Shown here in pieces: positions 1-7,896 of a DNA stretch of 32,195 nt; position 1 is the first letter of the stretch, and each line of letters opens with the position of its first letter. Source of the stretch: Aestuariicoccus sp032586235. Its GTDB lineage: Bacteria; Pseudomonadota; Alphaproteobacteria; Rhodobacterales; Rhodobacteraceae. Made by a program: the position numbers and the translations under genes. The stretch is taken from contig NZ_JAWHTD010000043.1 in NCBI RefSeq assembly GCF_032586235.1, positions 1-32,195 of the forward strand. The letters are read 5' to 3'. The notes below the pieces were generated by a model. It was given only the letters and a program-made list of their open reading frames with translations, was not told where the DNA came from and did no database searches.

Positions 1-80
1 TGGCGCGAACTTGGCGCGGTATAAGGGAAGTCCTACTGTCCTTGTGGAGACGGGTTCGAATCCGTCTGGCAGCACCGCCA
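1..80 (+). tRNA. Partial or degenerate tRNA 3' part at the window edge
   Basis: A T-arm-like element is visible: GACGG at 49-53, TTCGAA inside the loop, and CCGTC at 62-66. It is followed by a seven-base acceptor-like strand and ACC. The part before it has a D-arm flavour and a long variable-arm-like stretch (GTCC at 39-42, TTGTGGA), as in leucine-type tRNAs. The T loop is eight bases instead of seven, and the anticodon arm does not fold with a normal seven-base loop. The 5' end lies outside the window. It could be a damaged tRNA, a tRNA remnant, or a real tRNA carrying contig-edge sequence errors. I cannot assign an anticodon. Confidence 0.3.
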
Positions 81-181
81 CTTCACACCAATACCCCCTC
101 GAATAAGGCTGTTTCCGGCGAAAGCTCGTCCTGTTTCAGGAACAAACGCGCCGTCGCGGGCCCCAGTTTTCTGACGTTCGC

Positions 182-823
182 TCAGGGGGCGGGTGTGCGT
201 CCCGCGGTGGGAAAGGTGCGCCGGGCTTCGTAGGTGTCAAAGCTGGACAGACGTTGCGCATTGGCCTCTGCCTGCCAGCGCGAGCCGGGCAATACGGCGC
301 TGACCACCTTGTACGCCTTGCGATACGCTTCGGTCCTTTCGTTTTCCTCCATCGTGATCGTCACGATCCCGGCCACCACGCCGCCCTGCCGTTCCACCAG
401 CCGGATGGCGCCGTCCATCGTGCCGCCGGTCTCGACCCATTGATCCACCAGCAGGGCCCGCGTGCCGGGTGCAAAGGCCGGGGTCCGCATCTCCATGTCC
501 TGCGTGCGGCCCGAGTAATTGCCGTAACTCACCTTGTCCGTATCCACGCAAAGCTTGCCGGCCTTGCGGATCGGCAAAAAGCCGCGTCCCAGCCGCGCGC
601 CCAGCGCGGCCCCCAGGACAAAGCCCATCGCGTCCAGCCCCGCGACCACGTCGATCTGATCCGCGTCCAGCTCGGCTGTGAGGTCGTCCAGAAGGTCGCC
701 GAAGGCCACCGAGTTGATGTAGATCGAGGTCGGATCGAGCCAGGCGAATTGCGGGCCCTTTGTATTTGGCGACATCAGCGACAGATACCAGCGGTCGTCG
801 CGGGGGCCTTTGTCGGCGGTCAT
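182..823 (-). CDS. Purine/adenine phosphoribosyltransferase-like protein
   Basis: This 213-residue protein has the type I phosphoribosyltransferase fold. A hydrophobic strand ALLVDQWVETGGTM supplies the PRPP-binding loop, preceded by a flexible-loop region rich in K, Y, N and R. Canonical loops carry two adjacent acidic residues (VDD or VED); here the second is glutamine, so substrate handling may differ from adenine phosphoribosyltransferase. Its ATG overlaps the stop of the BtpA-family gene (ATGA), so the two are translationally coupled. The pair diverges from a LysR regulator and an importer operon with a CodA-like deaminase, which hints at salvage of an imported heterocycle. The class is well supported; the base it uses is unknown. 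Confidence 0.7.
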   Translation of the reverse strand: MTADKGPRDDRWYLSLMSPNTKGPQFAWLDPTSIYINSVAFGDLLDDLTAELDADQIDVVAGLDAMGFVLGAALGARLGRGFLPIRKAGKLCVDTDKVSYGNYSGRTQDMEMRTPAFAPGTRALLVDQWVETGGTMDGAIRLVERQGGVVAGIVTITMEENERTEAYRKAYKVVSAVLPGSRWQAEANAQRLSSFDTYEARRTFPTAGRTPAP

Positions 824-1566
824 GCGGTCTCTCCTTGGCTTTCGATGACCCGCAGCAGGGCGTCCAGCCGCGCCGGGTCGATGTTGTAGAAGTCGCCCTC
901 GAAATTGATGCCCGTGGCGACCAGGATCATATCGACAAGCGGGGCGTAGCTGTGAACGTTCCGGGGCGTGATGCCCGAGGCGATGGCCAGGGGCGTGTCG
1001 CCGATGGCCTCGCGGAAGGTCTTGATCTTGGCGATATCCGGCTCGTGCCCCGTGGCAACGCCAGAGGTGCAGACGACGTCCATGTAGGGCAGGGCGGTGC
1101 GCGCGGCAGCTGCGTACATCTCCTCGGCCACCGGGCGCTGCTTCTTGAAGGCGACGCCGCCGAGATACATCCCCGACCAGCCGCTTTCAGCGCGGATGCG
1201 CGCGATGTTTTCCGCCTCGGTCTGGGTGGCCTTGCGCTCGTCGATGCGGGCGTCGTCGGCCCAATAGGCCTGGAACGGATAGCCGTCCCGCGCCAACGCG
1301 CCCAGGATGGGGAAGGCGATGTCGCCGGGCTGCGCCAGAAAGTTCACGCCGAGCCACAGATCGGGGCGGGCTGCGCGAATCTCGCGCAGGACCGGCAAAA
1401 ACTCAGCGACGGGAAAGTCGTGATTGATCAGGAAAGCGCCGGGGCAGCCCGCGCCGTCCAGAACGTCTAGGTTGCGCAGCGCTTGCGCTGCATCCTGAAC
1501 GTGTATGACCGGGGTCACCAAGGGGGCCTGGGAACCGTGCAGATGGTTAAAATTTAGGCGTTGCAC
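820..1566 (-). CDS. BtpA/SgcQ-family TIM-barrel protein
   Basis: The 248-residue product looks like a BtpA-family (beta/alpha)8 barrel. Strands alternate with helices along its length, and the C-terminal signature LAIASGITPRNV followed by DMILVATGI resembles the phosphate-binding end of barrels such as BtpA and SgcQ. BtpA was first linked to photosystem I stability, but most members have no known reaction and often sit beside sugar or nucleobase genes. The start is GTG at 1566, preceded on the minus strand by GCAGGAGAG at good spacing. Expression is coupled to the phosphoribosyltransferase by a four-base overlap, so the two probably act on the same metabolite. Confidence 0.6.
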   Translation of the reverse strand: MQRLNFNHLHGSQAPLVTPVIHVQDAAQALRNLDVLDGAGCPGAFLINHDFPVAEFLPVLREIRAARPDLWLGVNFLAQPGDIAFPILGALARDGYPFQAYWADDARIDERKATQTEAENIARIRAESGWSGMYLGGVAFKKQRPVAEEMYAAAARTALPYMDVVCTSGVATGHEPDIAKIKTFREAIGDTPLAIASGITPRNVHSYAPLVDMILVATGINFEGDFYNIDPARLDALLRVIESQGETA

Positions 1567-1605
1567 GCGAACTCTCCTGCAATTCAGGGCATGAGTAGCG
1601 AGCGA

Positions 1606-1635
1606 TTATTCATTTCCAAAATTGATTATGAATAT
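1606..1635. promoter_or_regulatory. Candidate LysR operator in the divergent intergenic region
   Basis: A perfect inverted repeat TATTCAT (1607-1613) / ATGAATA (1628-1634) with a 14-base spacer lies in a strikingly AT-rich patch of a GC-rich window. It sits between the GTG start of the BtpA-family gene and the LysR start, where LysR regulators normally bind to control themselves and the divergent gene. The half-sites and spacing are seen directly; the binding protein is inferred from position. Confidence 0.45.
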
Positions 1636-1662
1636 GCCTCCATAAGGAGGCATTATGCAGCC

Positions 1663-2541
1663 ATGGCCAGAAACATTCCCACCGACCTATTGCGCAGCTT
1701 TGTCACCGTCGTGGACCTTGGCGGCTTTACCCGCGCGGCCGAGGCGCTGGGGCGCACCCAGCCCGCGATCAGCCTGCAAATCCGGCGGCTGGAAGAGCTG
1801 TTGCAGACCAAACTCATTCGCACGGCGGGGCGCCAGTTCGCCCTGACCGACGCGGGCGTCGCGCTGGGCCCCTATGCGCGGCAGATGCTGCGGCTCAACG
1901 ACGACATCCTGGCCTATTTCGTCGAGGCGGCGCTTTCGGGGTGGATCCGCGTCGGGGTGCCGACGGATTTCTCACATGCGTTTCTGCTAGAGGCGATTGC
2001 CGAGTTCGCGGCGCGTCATCCGGACGTGAAGATCGAGATTGAAAGCCAGATTTCCAAGGATCTGCGCGAGAATCTCGCGAATGACCGGTTGGATATCTGT
2101 ATCGCCATCGCGCCCGAGGACGACGCGCCCTACCTCGTCGAGGCCACGCTGGTAGAGCCGTTCTGGGTGGTCAAGGACAGCTTTCGGCTGGACCCCAAGG
2201 CTCCCTTGCCAATCGTCCGCCACCCCGATCCCTGCGAATACGCCGTGCGGATGCGCAGCGCGCTTCGGCTTGTGGGCCGGAGTTGGAAAACGGTTCTTGT
2301 GTCGCGCGACGTGGCCGGGCTGCAAACGGCGGTTCAGGCGGGGCTGGGCGCGACCGCCCTGACGCCGGCGACGCTCTTGCCGGGGATGCGGATCGGGCGC
2401 GCGGAAGAGGGGTTTCCGCCGCTGGCGCCCCTGCGGATCGGGTTGTTCTACAAGCACGCCGCGCTCAGCAAGGCCGGGCACGGGTTGGCGCACCATGTGT
2501 TGGAGCATATCCAGAAAGCAGGAAAAGAACGTTTTTCATAA
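1663..2541 (+). CDS. LysR-family transcriptional regulator
   Basis: This is a 292-residue LTTR. The N-terminal winged helix-turn-helix (about residues 5-65) contains the typical GGFTRAAEALGRTQPAISLQIRRLE recognition region in shortened form (FTRAAEALGRTQPAIS). A periplasmic-binding-like effector domain follows from about residue 90. The ATG at 1663 was chosen because the family begins just before the first helix; AGGAGG lies at 1645-1650. It diverges from the BtpA/phosphoribosyltransferase pair and sits 140 bases before the importer operon in the same direction, so it is the obvious candidate regulator of both. The inducer is unknown, presumably the imported compound. Confidence 0.9.
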   Translation: MARNIPTDLLRSFVTVVDLGGFTRAAEALGRTQPAISLQIRRLEELLQTKLIRTAGRQFALTDAGVALGPYARQMLRLNDDILAYFVEAALSGWIRVGVPTDFSHAFLLEAIAEFAARHPDVKIEIESQISKDLRENLANDRLDICIAIAPEDDAPYLVEATLVEPFWVVKDSFRLDPKAPLPIVRHPDPCEYAVRMRSALRLVGRSWKTVLVSRDVAGLQTAVQAGLGATALTPATLLPGMRIGRAEEGFPPLAPLRIGLFYKHAALSKAGHGLAHHVLEHIQKAGKERFS

Positions 2542-2681
2542 GGAATATTTATGCGGGTATACCAACTGCAAATTTCCCAAACACGGATGCGCGACCGTAA
2601 TCTTCGCGGCATCGTTCAAGCGTGAATTCGCAGAAGCAAAAGGTGAGGCGCCGACGCCGCACCATCCGACACGGAGGCCAA

Positions 2682-3809
2682 ATGTCCAAATCCAACTTTT
2701 CGATGACCCGGCGACGCTTGCTGACCGGGGCCGCCGGTGTGGCGCTGACCGCGCCGATGATCAACCGCGCCTGGGCTGCCGATCCGGTAGAGATCAACAT
2801 GCTGGCCTGGTACGGCCATGCCGAGCCCGACATGGTGGCCGAGTTCGAGGCCGCCAACAACGTCAAGTTCGTCCCGAAATACTACGCGGGCGGCGACAAT
2901 ATGCTGGCGCTCATCGCGCAATCCCCGCCGGGCACCTACGATCTGATCCTGTCGGATGCCGAGTTCGTCCAGCAGCTGAATGCCGCCGGCTACATCGAGG
3001 AGATGGACCCCTCGCTGTATCCGTTCGACGATTTCTACCCTGAATATCAAAAGTTCCCCGGCCACTGGACGGACGATCAGCTTTGGTCGGTGATGGTGCG
3101 TTTCGGCCTGCTCGGGGTCTCCTACAACTCCGAGACGCTGACGCGCGAAGAGGCGATGAGCTACAACGCCTTCTGGAACCCCAAGGTCACCGGCAAGGTC
3201 GGCCATTTCGACTGGCACCTGCCCAGCCTCGGCCAGATTTCGCTGCTGAACGGCAACCGCAACCCCTCGCCCTTCGACATCGACGAAGCGGCCTGGGAGG
3301 CGGTGATGGAAAAGACGCTCAGCCTCAAGCCGCAGGTCGGTGGCTATTTCGACTACGGCGGGACGTTTGCGTCGCTGAAGAACGGCGAGATGCTGGCGAT
3401 GGCGGGCATCGGCGACTGGATCACCGGCGTTCTGCAGAAAGACGGCGCGCCCGTGGCCTCGGTCATCCCCGAAGAGGGCGGCATCCAGTGGACCGAAAGC
3501 TATTCGATCGGCAAAGGCACCACCAAGCATGACATCATCAACAAGTTCATCCAGTACATGCTGAGCCCCGAGGGCCAGGTGAAGTCGATCCAGATGGCGG
3601 CCTATCCGGGTCTGTCGCCGCTGAAATCCGGCTGGAAAGCGATCCAAGAGGCCAACCCGGCCGAGGCCGAACGTTCGGGCCTGATCGAAGGGCACGACCA
3701 GTCGCCGATCAAGCTGCTGTCCGAAGGGCGGCTGTTCTTCCGCGACATCCCGCGGCAGCAGTCGCTGGAGGACTGGAACGACTTCTGGTCGGAATACAAG
3801 ACCGCCTGA
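2682..3809 (+). CDS. ABC transporter substrate-binding protein, PotD/spermidine-putrescine family, Tat-exported
   Basis: The protein is 375 residues. The N terminus carries a twin-arginine signal (SMTRRRLLTG, then a hydrophobic stretch ending near AWA at about residue 28), so it is exported folded to the periplasm. The mature part resembles extracellular solute-binding proteins of the PotD/PotF group, with early INMLAWYGHAEPDMVAEFE and the later SYSIGKGTTKHD region. ATG at 2682 follows ACGGAGG at 2671-2677. The genes after it encode two permeases and an ATPase of the same family. The neighbouring catabolic enzymes suggest that the ligand is a nitrogen-rich cationic or heterocyclic compound rather than a classical polyamine. 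Confidence 0.9.
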   Translation: MSKSNFSMTRRRLLTGAAGVALTAPMINRAWAADPVEINMLAWYGHAEPDMVAEFEAANNVKFVPKYYAGGDNMLALIAQSPPGTYDLILSDAEFVQQLNAAGYIEEMDPSLYPFDDFYPEYQKFPGHWTDDQLWSVMVRFGLLGVSYNSETLTREEAMSYNAFWNPKVTGKVGHFDWHLPSLGQISLLNGNRNPSPFDIDEAAWEAVMEKTLSLKPQVGGYFDYGGTFASLKNGEMLAMAGIGDWITGVLQKDGAPVASVIPEEGGIQWTESYSIGKGTTKHDIINKFIQYMLSPEGQVKSIQMAAYPGLSPLKSGWKAIQEANPAEAERSGLIEGHDQSPIKLLSEGRLFFRDIPRQQSLEDWNDFWSEYKTA

Positions 3810-3867
3810 CCTGGCACAGGACCGCGTCCCGGCCCAAAGGCCGGGCGCATCTTTCCGAAAGCCCCGA

Positions 3868-4713
3868 ATGCGCAAGTCTGCCCAAGCCTATCCTTATGTC
3901 TGGCGTCTGCCCCTGCTTGTCTGGCAGGGGTTGTTCTTCGTCGGGCCGCTGATCCTGATGGTCGCCATGTCGTTCTGGCTGGTGCGCAACTACCGGATGC
4001 AGCCGGATTTCATCCTCGACAATTGGGACCGGATGCTGGGGCGCGACTATTTCTGGAACGCCTATTGGATCACTCTTTGGCGGGCGAGCCTGGCCGCCTT
4101 GCTGGCCAGCCTGATCGCCTTTCCGGCCTCCTACACCCTGGCCTTCCGCGTGTCCGACACGGTGCGCCGCTGGGCGGTCTTTTTTCTGATCGTGCCGTTC
4201 TTCACCTCGTATCTGGTGCGGGTCTATGCCTGGCAGGTGCTGCTGGCCGAAAGCGGGCCGATCAACGCGGTGCTGGGGTTTGGCGGGCTGGGGCCGTTCA
4301 CCATGCTCAACTCGGGCTTCGGGGCGATGGTGGGCTACATGACGCTGGTGCTGCCGCTGGTGGTGATCCTGCAGACGTTTTCGCTCGCCTCCATTGACCG
4401 CAACCTGATCGAGGCGGCCTGGAACCTTGGCGCCTCGCCGCGCGCGACGCTGTTCCGGGTCATAATCCCCGCCGCCAAGGTGGGCCTGATCATCGGGGCG
4501 GTCTTTGCCTTCATCCTGTCCTTCGGCGACTTCGTGTCGCCCTTCTATCTCGGAGGCTCCAAGCCGCCGACATTGTCGATCCTGATCATCGACACAACGA
4601 AATCGGGTCAGCAATGGCCACGCGCGGCGGTGGTCGCGGTGATGATGATCGTCACGCTGTTCGTCGCGGCATTCGCCGCCGTGGGCGCGGCCTATGGAAA
4701 GCGGAAATCATGA
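3868..4713 (+). CDS. ABC transporter permease, PotB-like
   Basis: This 281-residue integral membrane protein has about six hydrophobic helices and a cytoplasmic EAA loop (IEAAWNLGASPRATLFRVIIP, shown in part as EAAWNLGASPRA, near residues 182-200) that docks the ATPase. It matches the PotB/PotH branch of binding-protein-dependent permeases. It lies 58 bases after the binding protein gene, and its TGA overlaps the ATG of the next permease, so the two are coupled and probably form a heterodimer. Confidence 0.9.
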   Translation: MRKSAQAYPYVWRLPLLVWQGLFFVGPLILMVAMSFWLVRNYRMQPDFILDNWDRMLGRDYFWNAYWITLWRASLAALLASLIAFPASYTLAFRVSDTVRRWAVFFLIVPFFTSYLVRVYAWQVLLAESGPINAVLGFGGLGPFTMLNSGFGAMVGYMTLVLPLVVILQTFSLASIDRNLIEAAWNLGASPRATLFRVIIPAAKVGLIIGAVFAFILSFGDFVSPFYLGGSKPPTLSILIIDTTKSGQQWPRAAVVAVMMIVTLFVAAFAAVGAAYGKRKS

Positions 4714-5489
4714 AGGCGGGCAGGCTTCTTTCGTATCTCTACGTTCTGGCGCTTTTCGCCTTCGTCTTCGCGCCCATCGTCACCAGCATGGTGTTTTCGT
4801 TCAATTCCGACCGCTTTCCCACTGTGCCGCTGGGGAGCTTCACGACCCATTGGTACGAAACCGCGTTTTCGCGGCCCGAGGTCTGGACCGCCTTCGGCAA
4901 TTCGGCTGTCGTCGCGCTCTGCGCCGGGGCGCTGTCGACGGCGCTGGGTTTCGCCACCGCCTATACCGATTTCCGCTACGGCTTTCGGTTCAAGACGGCC
5001 TACCTCGCGCTGGCGCTGCTGCCGCCGACCATTCCGCTGGTGATCATGGGGCTTGCCATGCTGGCCTGGCTCGGGCGGTTGGGGCTGTCGGGCACGCTGC
5101 CGGGCATCATTATCGCCCATACGGTGATGGGCGCGCCTTTCGCGATGGCGATCTGCCGGTTGCGGTTGCAGCAGATGGACACGTCGCTCGAGGCCGCGGC
5201 GTGGAACCTCGGGGCCTCGCCCTGGCGCGCGATGCGGTCTGTGGTGATCCCGTTCTGCCTGCCCGCGCTGGTATCGGCCTATTGCCTGACCGCGGCGGTC
5301 AGCTTTGACGAATTCATCGTCGCCTGGTTCGTGTCCGGCCTGAACAAGACCGTCCCGGTGATGATCCTGGAAATCCTGCAGGGCAATGTCGATCCGCAGA
5401 TCAACGCGATCGGCACCGTGGTCTTTCTGACCTCCATGACGCTGGTGATCGTCGCCCAGCTTCTCATTCTGAAAAAGAGCGCGAAATGA
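4710..5489 (+). CDS. ABC transporter permease, PotC-like
   Basis: The 259-residue polytopic inner-membrane protein is the second permease subunit. It contains an EAA loop with EAAAWNLGASPWRAM near residues 158-175 and the hydrophobic helices usual for PotC/PotI. The chosen ATG at 4710 overlaps the stop of the PotB-like gene; its own stop overlaps the ATPase start (ATGA). This tight order, binding protein, permease, permease and ATPase, is typical of complete importers of this family. Confidence 0.9.
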   Translation: MKAGRLLSYLYVLALFAFVFAPIVTSMVFSFNSDRFPTVPLGSFTTHWYETAFSRPEVWTAFGNSAVVALCAGALSTALGFATAYTDFRYGFRFKTAYLALALLPPTIPLVIMGLAMLAWLGRLGLSGTLPGIIIAHTVMGAPFAMAICRLRLQQMDTSLEAAAWNLGASPWRAMRSVVIPFCLPALVSAYCLTAAVSFDEFIVAWFVSGLNKTVPVMILEILQGNVDPQINAIGTVVFLTSMTLVIVAQLLILKKSAK

Positions 5490-6487
5490 CCGTTCAAGAC
5501 CCCCTCGTAAGGTTCGACAACGTCCGCAAGTCCTATGGCCCCTTCGAGGCGGTGAAAGGCATCGACCTGGACATCGGGCGCGGGGAATTCGTGGCGATCA
5601 TGGGGCCGTCGGGTTGCGGCAAGACGACGACGCTGCGGATGCTGGCGGGGTTGGAAACCCCGACCGAAGGCACGATCAGCATTGACGGCAAGATCATGAA
5701 CGACCTGCCCGCCCATGAGCGGGACACGCCCATGGTCTGGCAGTCGCTGGCGCTGTTTCCGTTCCTGAACGTCAAGGAAAACGTCGAATTCGGGATGAAG
5801 ATGCGCGGCGTCTCTGCCGCCGACCGGCATGGCCGCGCGATGCTTTGGCTGGAACGGCTGGGCCTCAAGGGCTTCGAGAAGCGCGGCATCGACCAGCTGT
5901 CCGGCGGGCAGCGGCAGCGAGTCGCACTGGCGCGCAGCCTGGTGACCGAACCGCAGATGCTTCTGCTGGACGAACCGCTTTCGGCGCTCGACGCGCATCT
6001 GGTGATCCGGATGCAGGGCGTGCTGACGCGTTTGCAGAAAGAGCTGGGGATCACCTTCGTCTATGTCACACATTCCCAGTCCGAGGCCTTTGCCATGGCC
6101 GACCGGGTCGTGATCATGGGACATGGCGAGATCGAACAGATCGGACGCCCGAAAGAGATTTTCCGCGCCCCGCGCAGCCGCTTTGTCGCGGAATTCGTGG
6201 GCCGCAACAACATCCTGCCGGGCGATACCCCGGGGCAAGAGATCGTCGTCGCCGCCGACCGGATGCAGGTCGCAGAATCTGCGCCCGAGGGCCGCGCGCT
6301 CCGGGCCGAATTCCTGTCCGAGGAATTCGCCGGAACCGCGATCATTTGCTATTTCGAAGGGGAAAACGGCGAAGAGCTGAAGGCCCAGGTGACCGAAGAC
6401 GATCTTGAACGACTGGCCCCCGAACCGGGCAAGACCTTCTGGCTGAGCTGGCAGCCCGAGGCCGCGCATGTGATGGAGGCGGCGTGA
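5486..6487 (+). CDS. ABC transporter ATP-binding protein, PotA-like
   Basis: This is a 333-residue ATPase. Walker A is GPSGCGKTT (about residues 40-48), the signature is LSGGQRQRV, and Walker B with D-loop is LLLDEPLSALD, followed by the switch histidine in VTHSQ. From about residue 240 a TOBE-type regulatory domain follows, as in PotA and FbpC. It energises the two permeases next to it. The stop overlaps the start of the CodA-like gene, so transport and catabolism are translated from one message. Confidence 0.92.
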   Translation: MTVQDPLVRFDNVRKSYGPFEAVKGIDLDIGRGEFVAIMGPSGCGKTTTLRMLAGLETPTEGTISIDGKIMNDLPAHERDTPMVWQSLALFPFLNVKENVEFGMKMRGVSAADRHGRAMLWLERLGLKGFEKRGIDQLSGGQRQRVALARSLVTEPQMLLLDEPLSALDAHLVIRMQGVLTRLQKELGITFVYVTHSQSEAFAMADRVVIMGHGEIEQIGRPKEIFRAPRSRFVAEFVGRNNILPGDTPGQEIVVAADRMQVAESAPEGRALRAEFLSEEFAGTAIICYFEGENGEELKAQVTEDDLERLAPEPGKTFWLSWQPEAAHVMEAA

Positions 6488-7725
6488 CGATGGACATTCT
6501 GGTCAAGGGTGGCGTTCTGGCCGATGGAACCCAGGCGGATATCGCCATCTCGGGCGGGCGGATCGCGGCGGTCGAACCCGGGATCGACGCCGACGCGGCC
6601 GAGGTGATCGACGCCACTGGCAAGCTGGTCAGCGCGCCCTTTGTCGATCCGCATTTCCACATGGACGCGACGCTCAGCTACGGCCAGCCCAGGGTCAACG
6701 GGTCGGGTACGCTGCTGGAGGGCATCGCGCTCTGGGGCGAGCTCAAGCAACAGCAGAGCCGCGACGACATCGTCGCGCGTGCGCTGGACTATTGCCGTCA
6801 GGCCGTGGCCAAGGGCGTGCTGGCGATCCGCAGCCATGTGGATGTCACCGACGAAAGCTTCAACACGGTCGAGGCGCTGCTCGAGGTGCGCGATCTGGTC
6901 AGCGACACGCTCGATCTGCAACTGGTGGCGTTCCCGCAGGACGGCTGGTTCCGCGCCCAGGGGGCCGAGGCGGCGGTGATCCGGGCGCTCGACGCCGGGG
7001 TCGATGTGGTCGGCGGCATCCCGCATTTCGAACGCACGATGGCCGATGGCGCGGCCTCGGTCCGGGCGGCCTGCGAACTGGCGGCGGAGCGCGGATTGCG
7101 CGTGGATCTGCATTGCGACGAAAGCGACGATCCGATGAGCCGCCATATCGAGACGCTGGCCGCCGAAACCCTGCGCTGCGGCCTGCAGGGCAGGGTGGCC
7201 GGGTCGCACCTGACGTCGATGCATTCGATGGACAATTACTATGTGGCCAAGATCTTGCCGCTGATCGCCGAGGCTCAGGTCGCGGCCATCCCGAACCCGC
7301 TGATCAACATCACGCTGCAGGGGCGGATGGACACCTATCCCAAGCGGCGCGGCATGACCCGCGTGCCGGAACTGCGCGCCGCCGGGGTGACGGTGGCCTT
7401 CGGCCAGGATTGTGTTCGCGACCCCTGGTATCCGCTGGGGTCGGGCGACATGCTGGACGTGGCCCACATGGGCCTGCACGTCGCTTTGATGACCGCGCCC
7501 GACCAAATGCGCGCAGCGTATCAGATGGTCACCGCCACGCCCGCAGAGATCATGGGGCTGGATTTTGGCCTCGCGCCGGGCAAACGCGCCTCGCTTGTCG
7601 TGCTTGATGCGCCCGATCCGATCGAGGCCCTGCGCCTGCGCCCCGCCCGTCTTGCCGTGGTCTCGAACGGACGTATCGTGGCGCGCACCGCGCCCGCGCA
7701 GACCGCCTTTGCGGGCGGCTTCTGA
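6484..7725 (+). CDS. Amidohydrolase, cytosine deaminase (CodA)-like
   Basis: The 413-residue enzyme aligns by eye with CodA along its length. Metal ligands are present: the HFH pair (His57, His59), His210 in LHCDES, and Asp309 in FGQDCVRDPWYPLG. The residues matching CodA Gln156 (FPQDG), Glu217 (Glu213) and His246 (His242, SHLTS) are also kept, so it should be an active deaminase of an amidine-type ring C-NH2. This subfamily also includes creatinine, isoguanine and 5-methylcytosine deaminases. GTG at 6484 overlaps the previous stop; ATG at 6490 is an alternative with better spacing to GGAGG at 6475-6479. In this operon, cytosine itself is only one possible substrate. Confidence 0.85.
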   Translation: MTMDILVKGGVLADGTQADIAISGGRIAAVEPGIDADAAEVIDATGKLVSAPFVDPHFHMDATLSYGQPRVNGSGTLLEGIALWGELKQQQSRDDIVARALDYCRQAVAKGVLAIRSHVDVTDESFNTVEALLEVRDLVSDTLDLQLVAFPQDGWFRAQGAEAAVIRALDAGVDVVGGIPHFERTMADGAASVRAACELAAERGLRVDLHCDESDDPMSRHIETLAAETLRCGLQGRVAGSHLTSMHSMDNYYVAKILPLIAEAQVAAIPNPLINITLQGRMDTYPKRRGMTRVPELRAAGVTVAFGQDCVRDPWYPLGSGDMLDVAHMGLHVALMTAPDQMRAAYQMVTATPAEIMGLDFGLAPGKRASLVVLDAPDPIEALRLRPARLAVVSNGRIVARTAPAQTAFAGGF

Positions 7726-7896
7726 CCGCATGACGGGCCCTTCCCAGCCCCGACGCAAGCTGCTAAGTCCCTCATCGGGCTTCGGGCGATGGCGTCGCCG
7801 GGGAGAGCATTCCTTGCCTTTCACACGATCCTGCACGCCGGGGTTTTCAATCGGGAGATTGGAGGCCCCCCTCGCTCCCGCAGGATGGAGCGAGAC

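Noticed and set aside
2556..2563. GGTATACC palindrome after the LysR gene
   Set aside because: Eight bases are too short to support a claim, and it does not match the inverted repeat at the divergent promoter.
2682..6487. Calling the first importer a spermidine/putrescine system (potABCD)
   Set aside because: The family is right, but the operon's deaminase and amidinotransferase make another ligand more likely, so no pot symbols were given.
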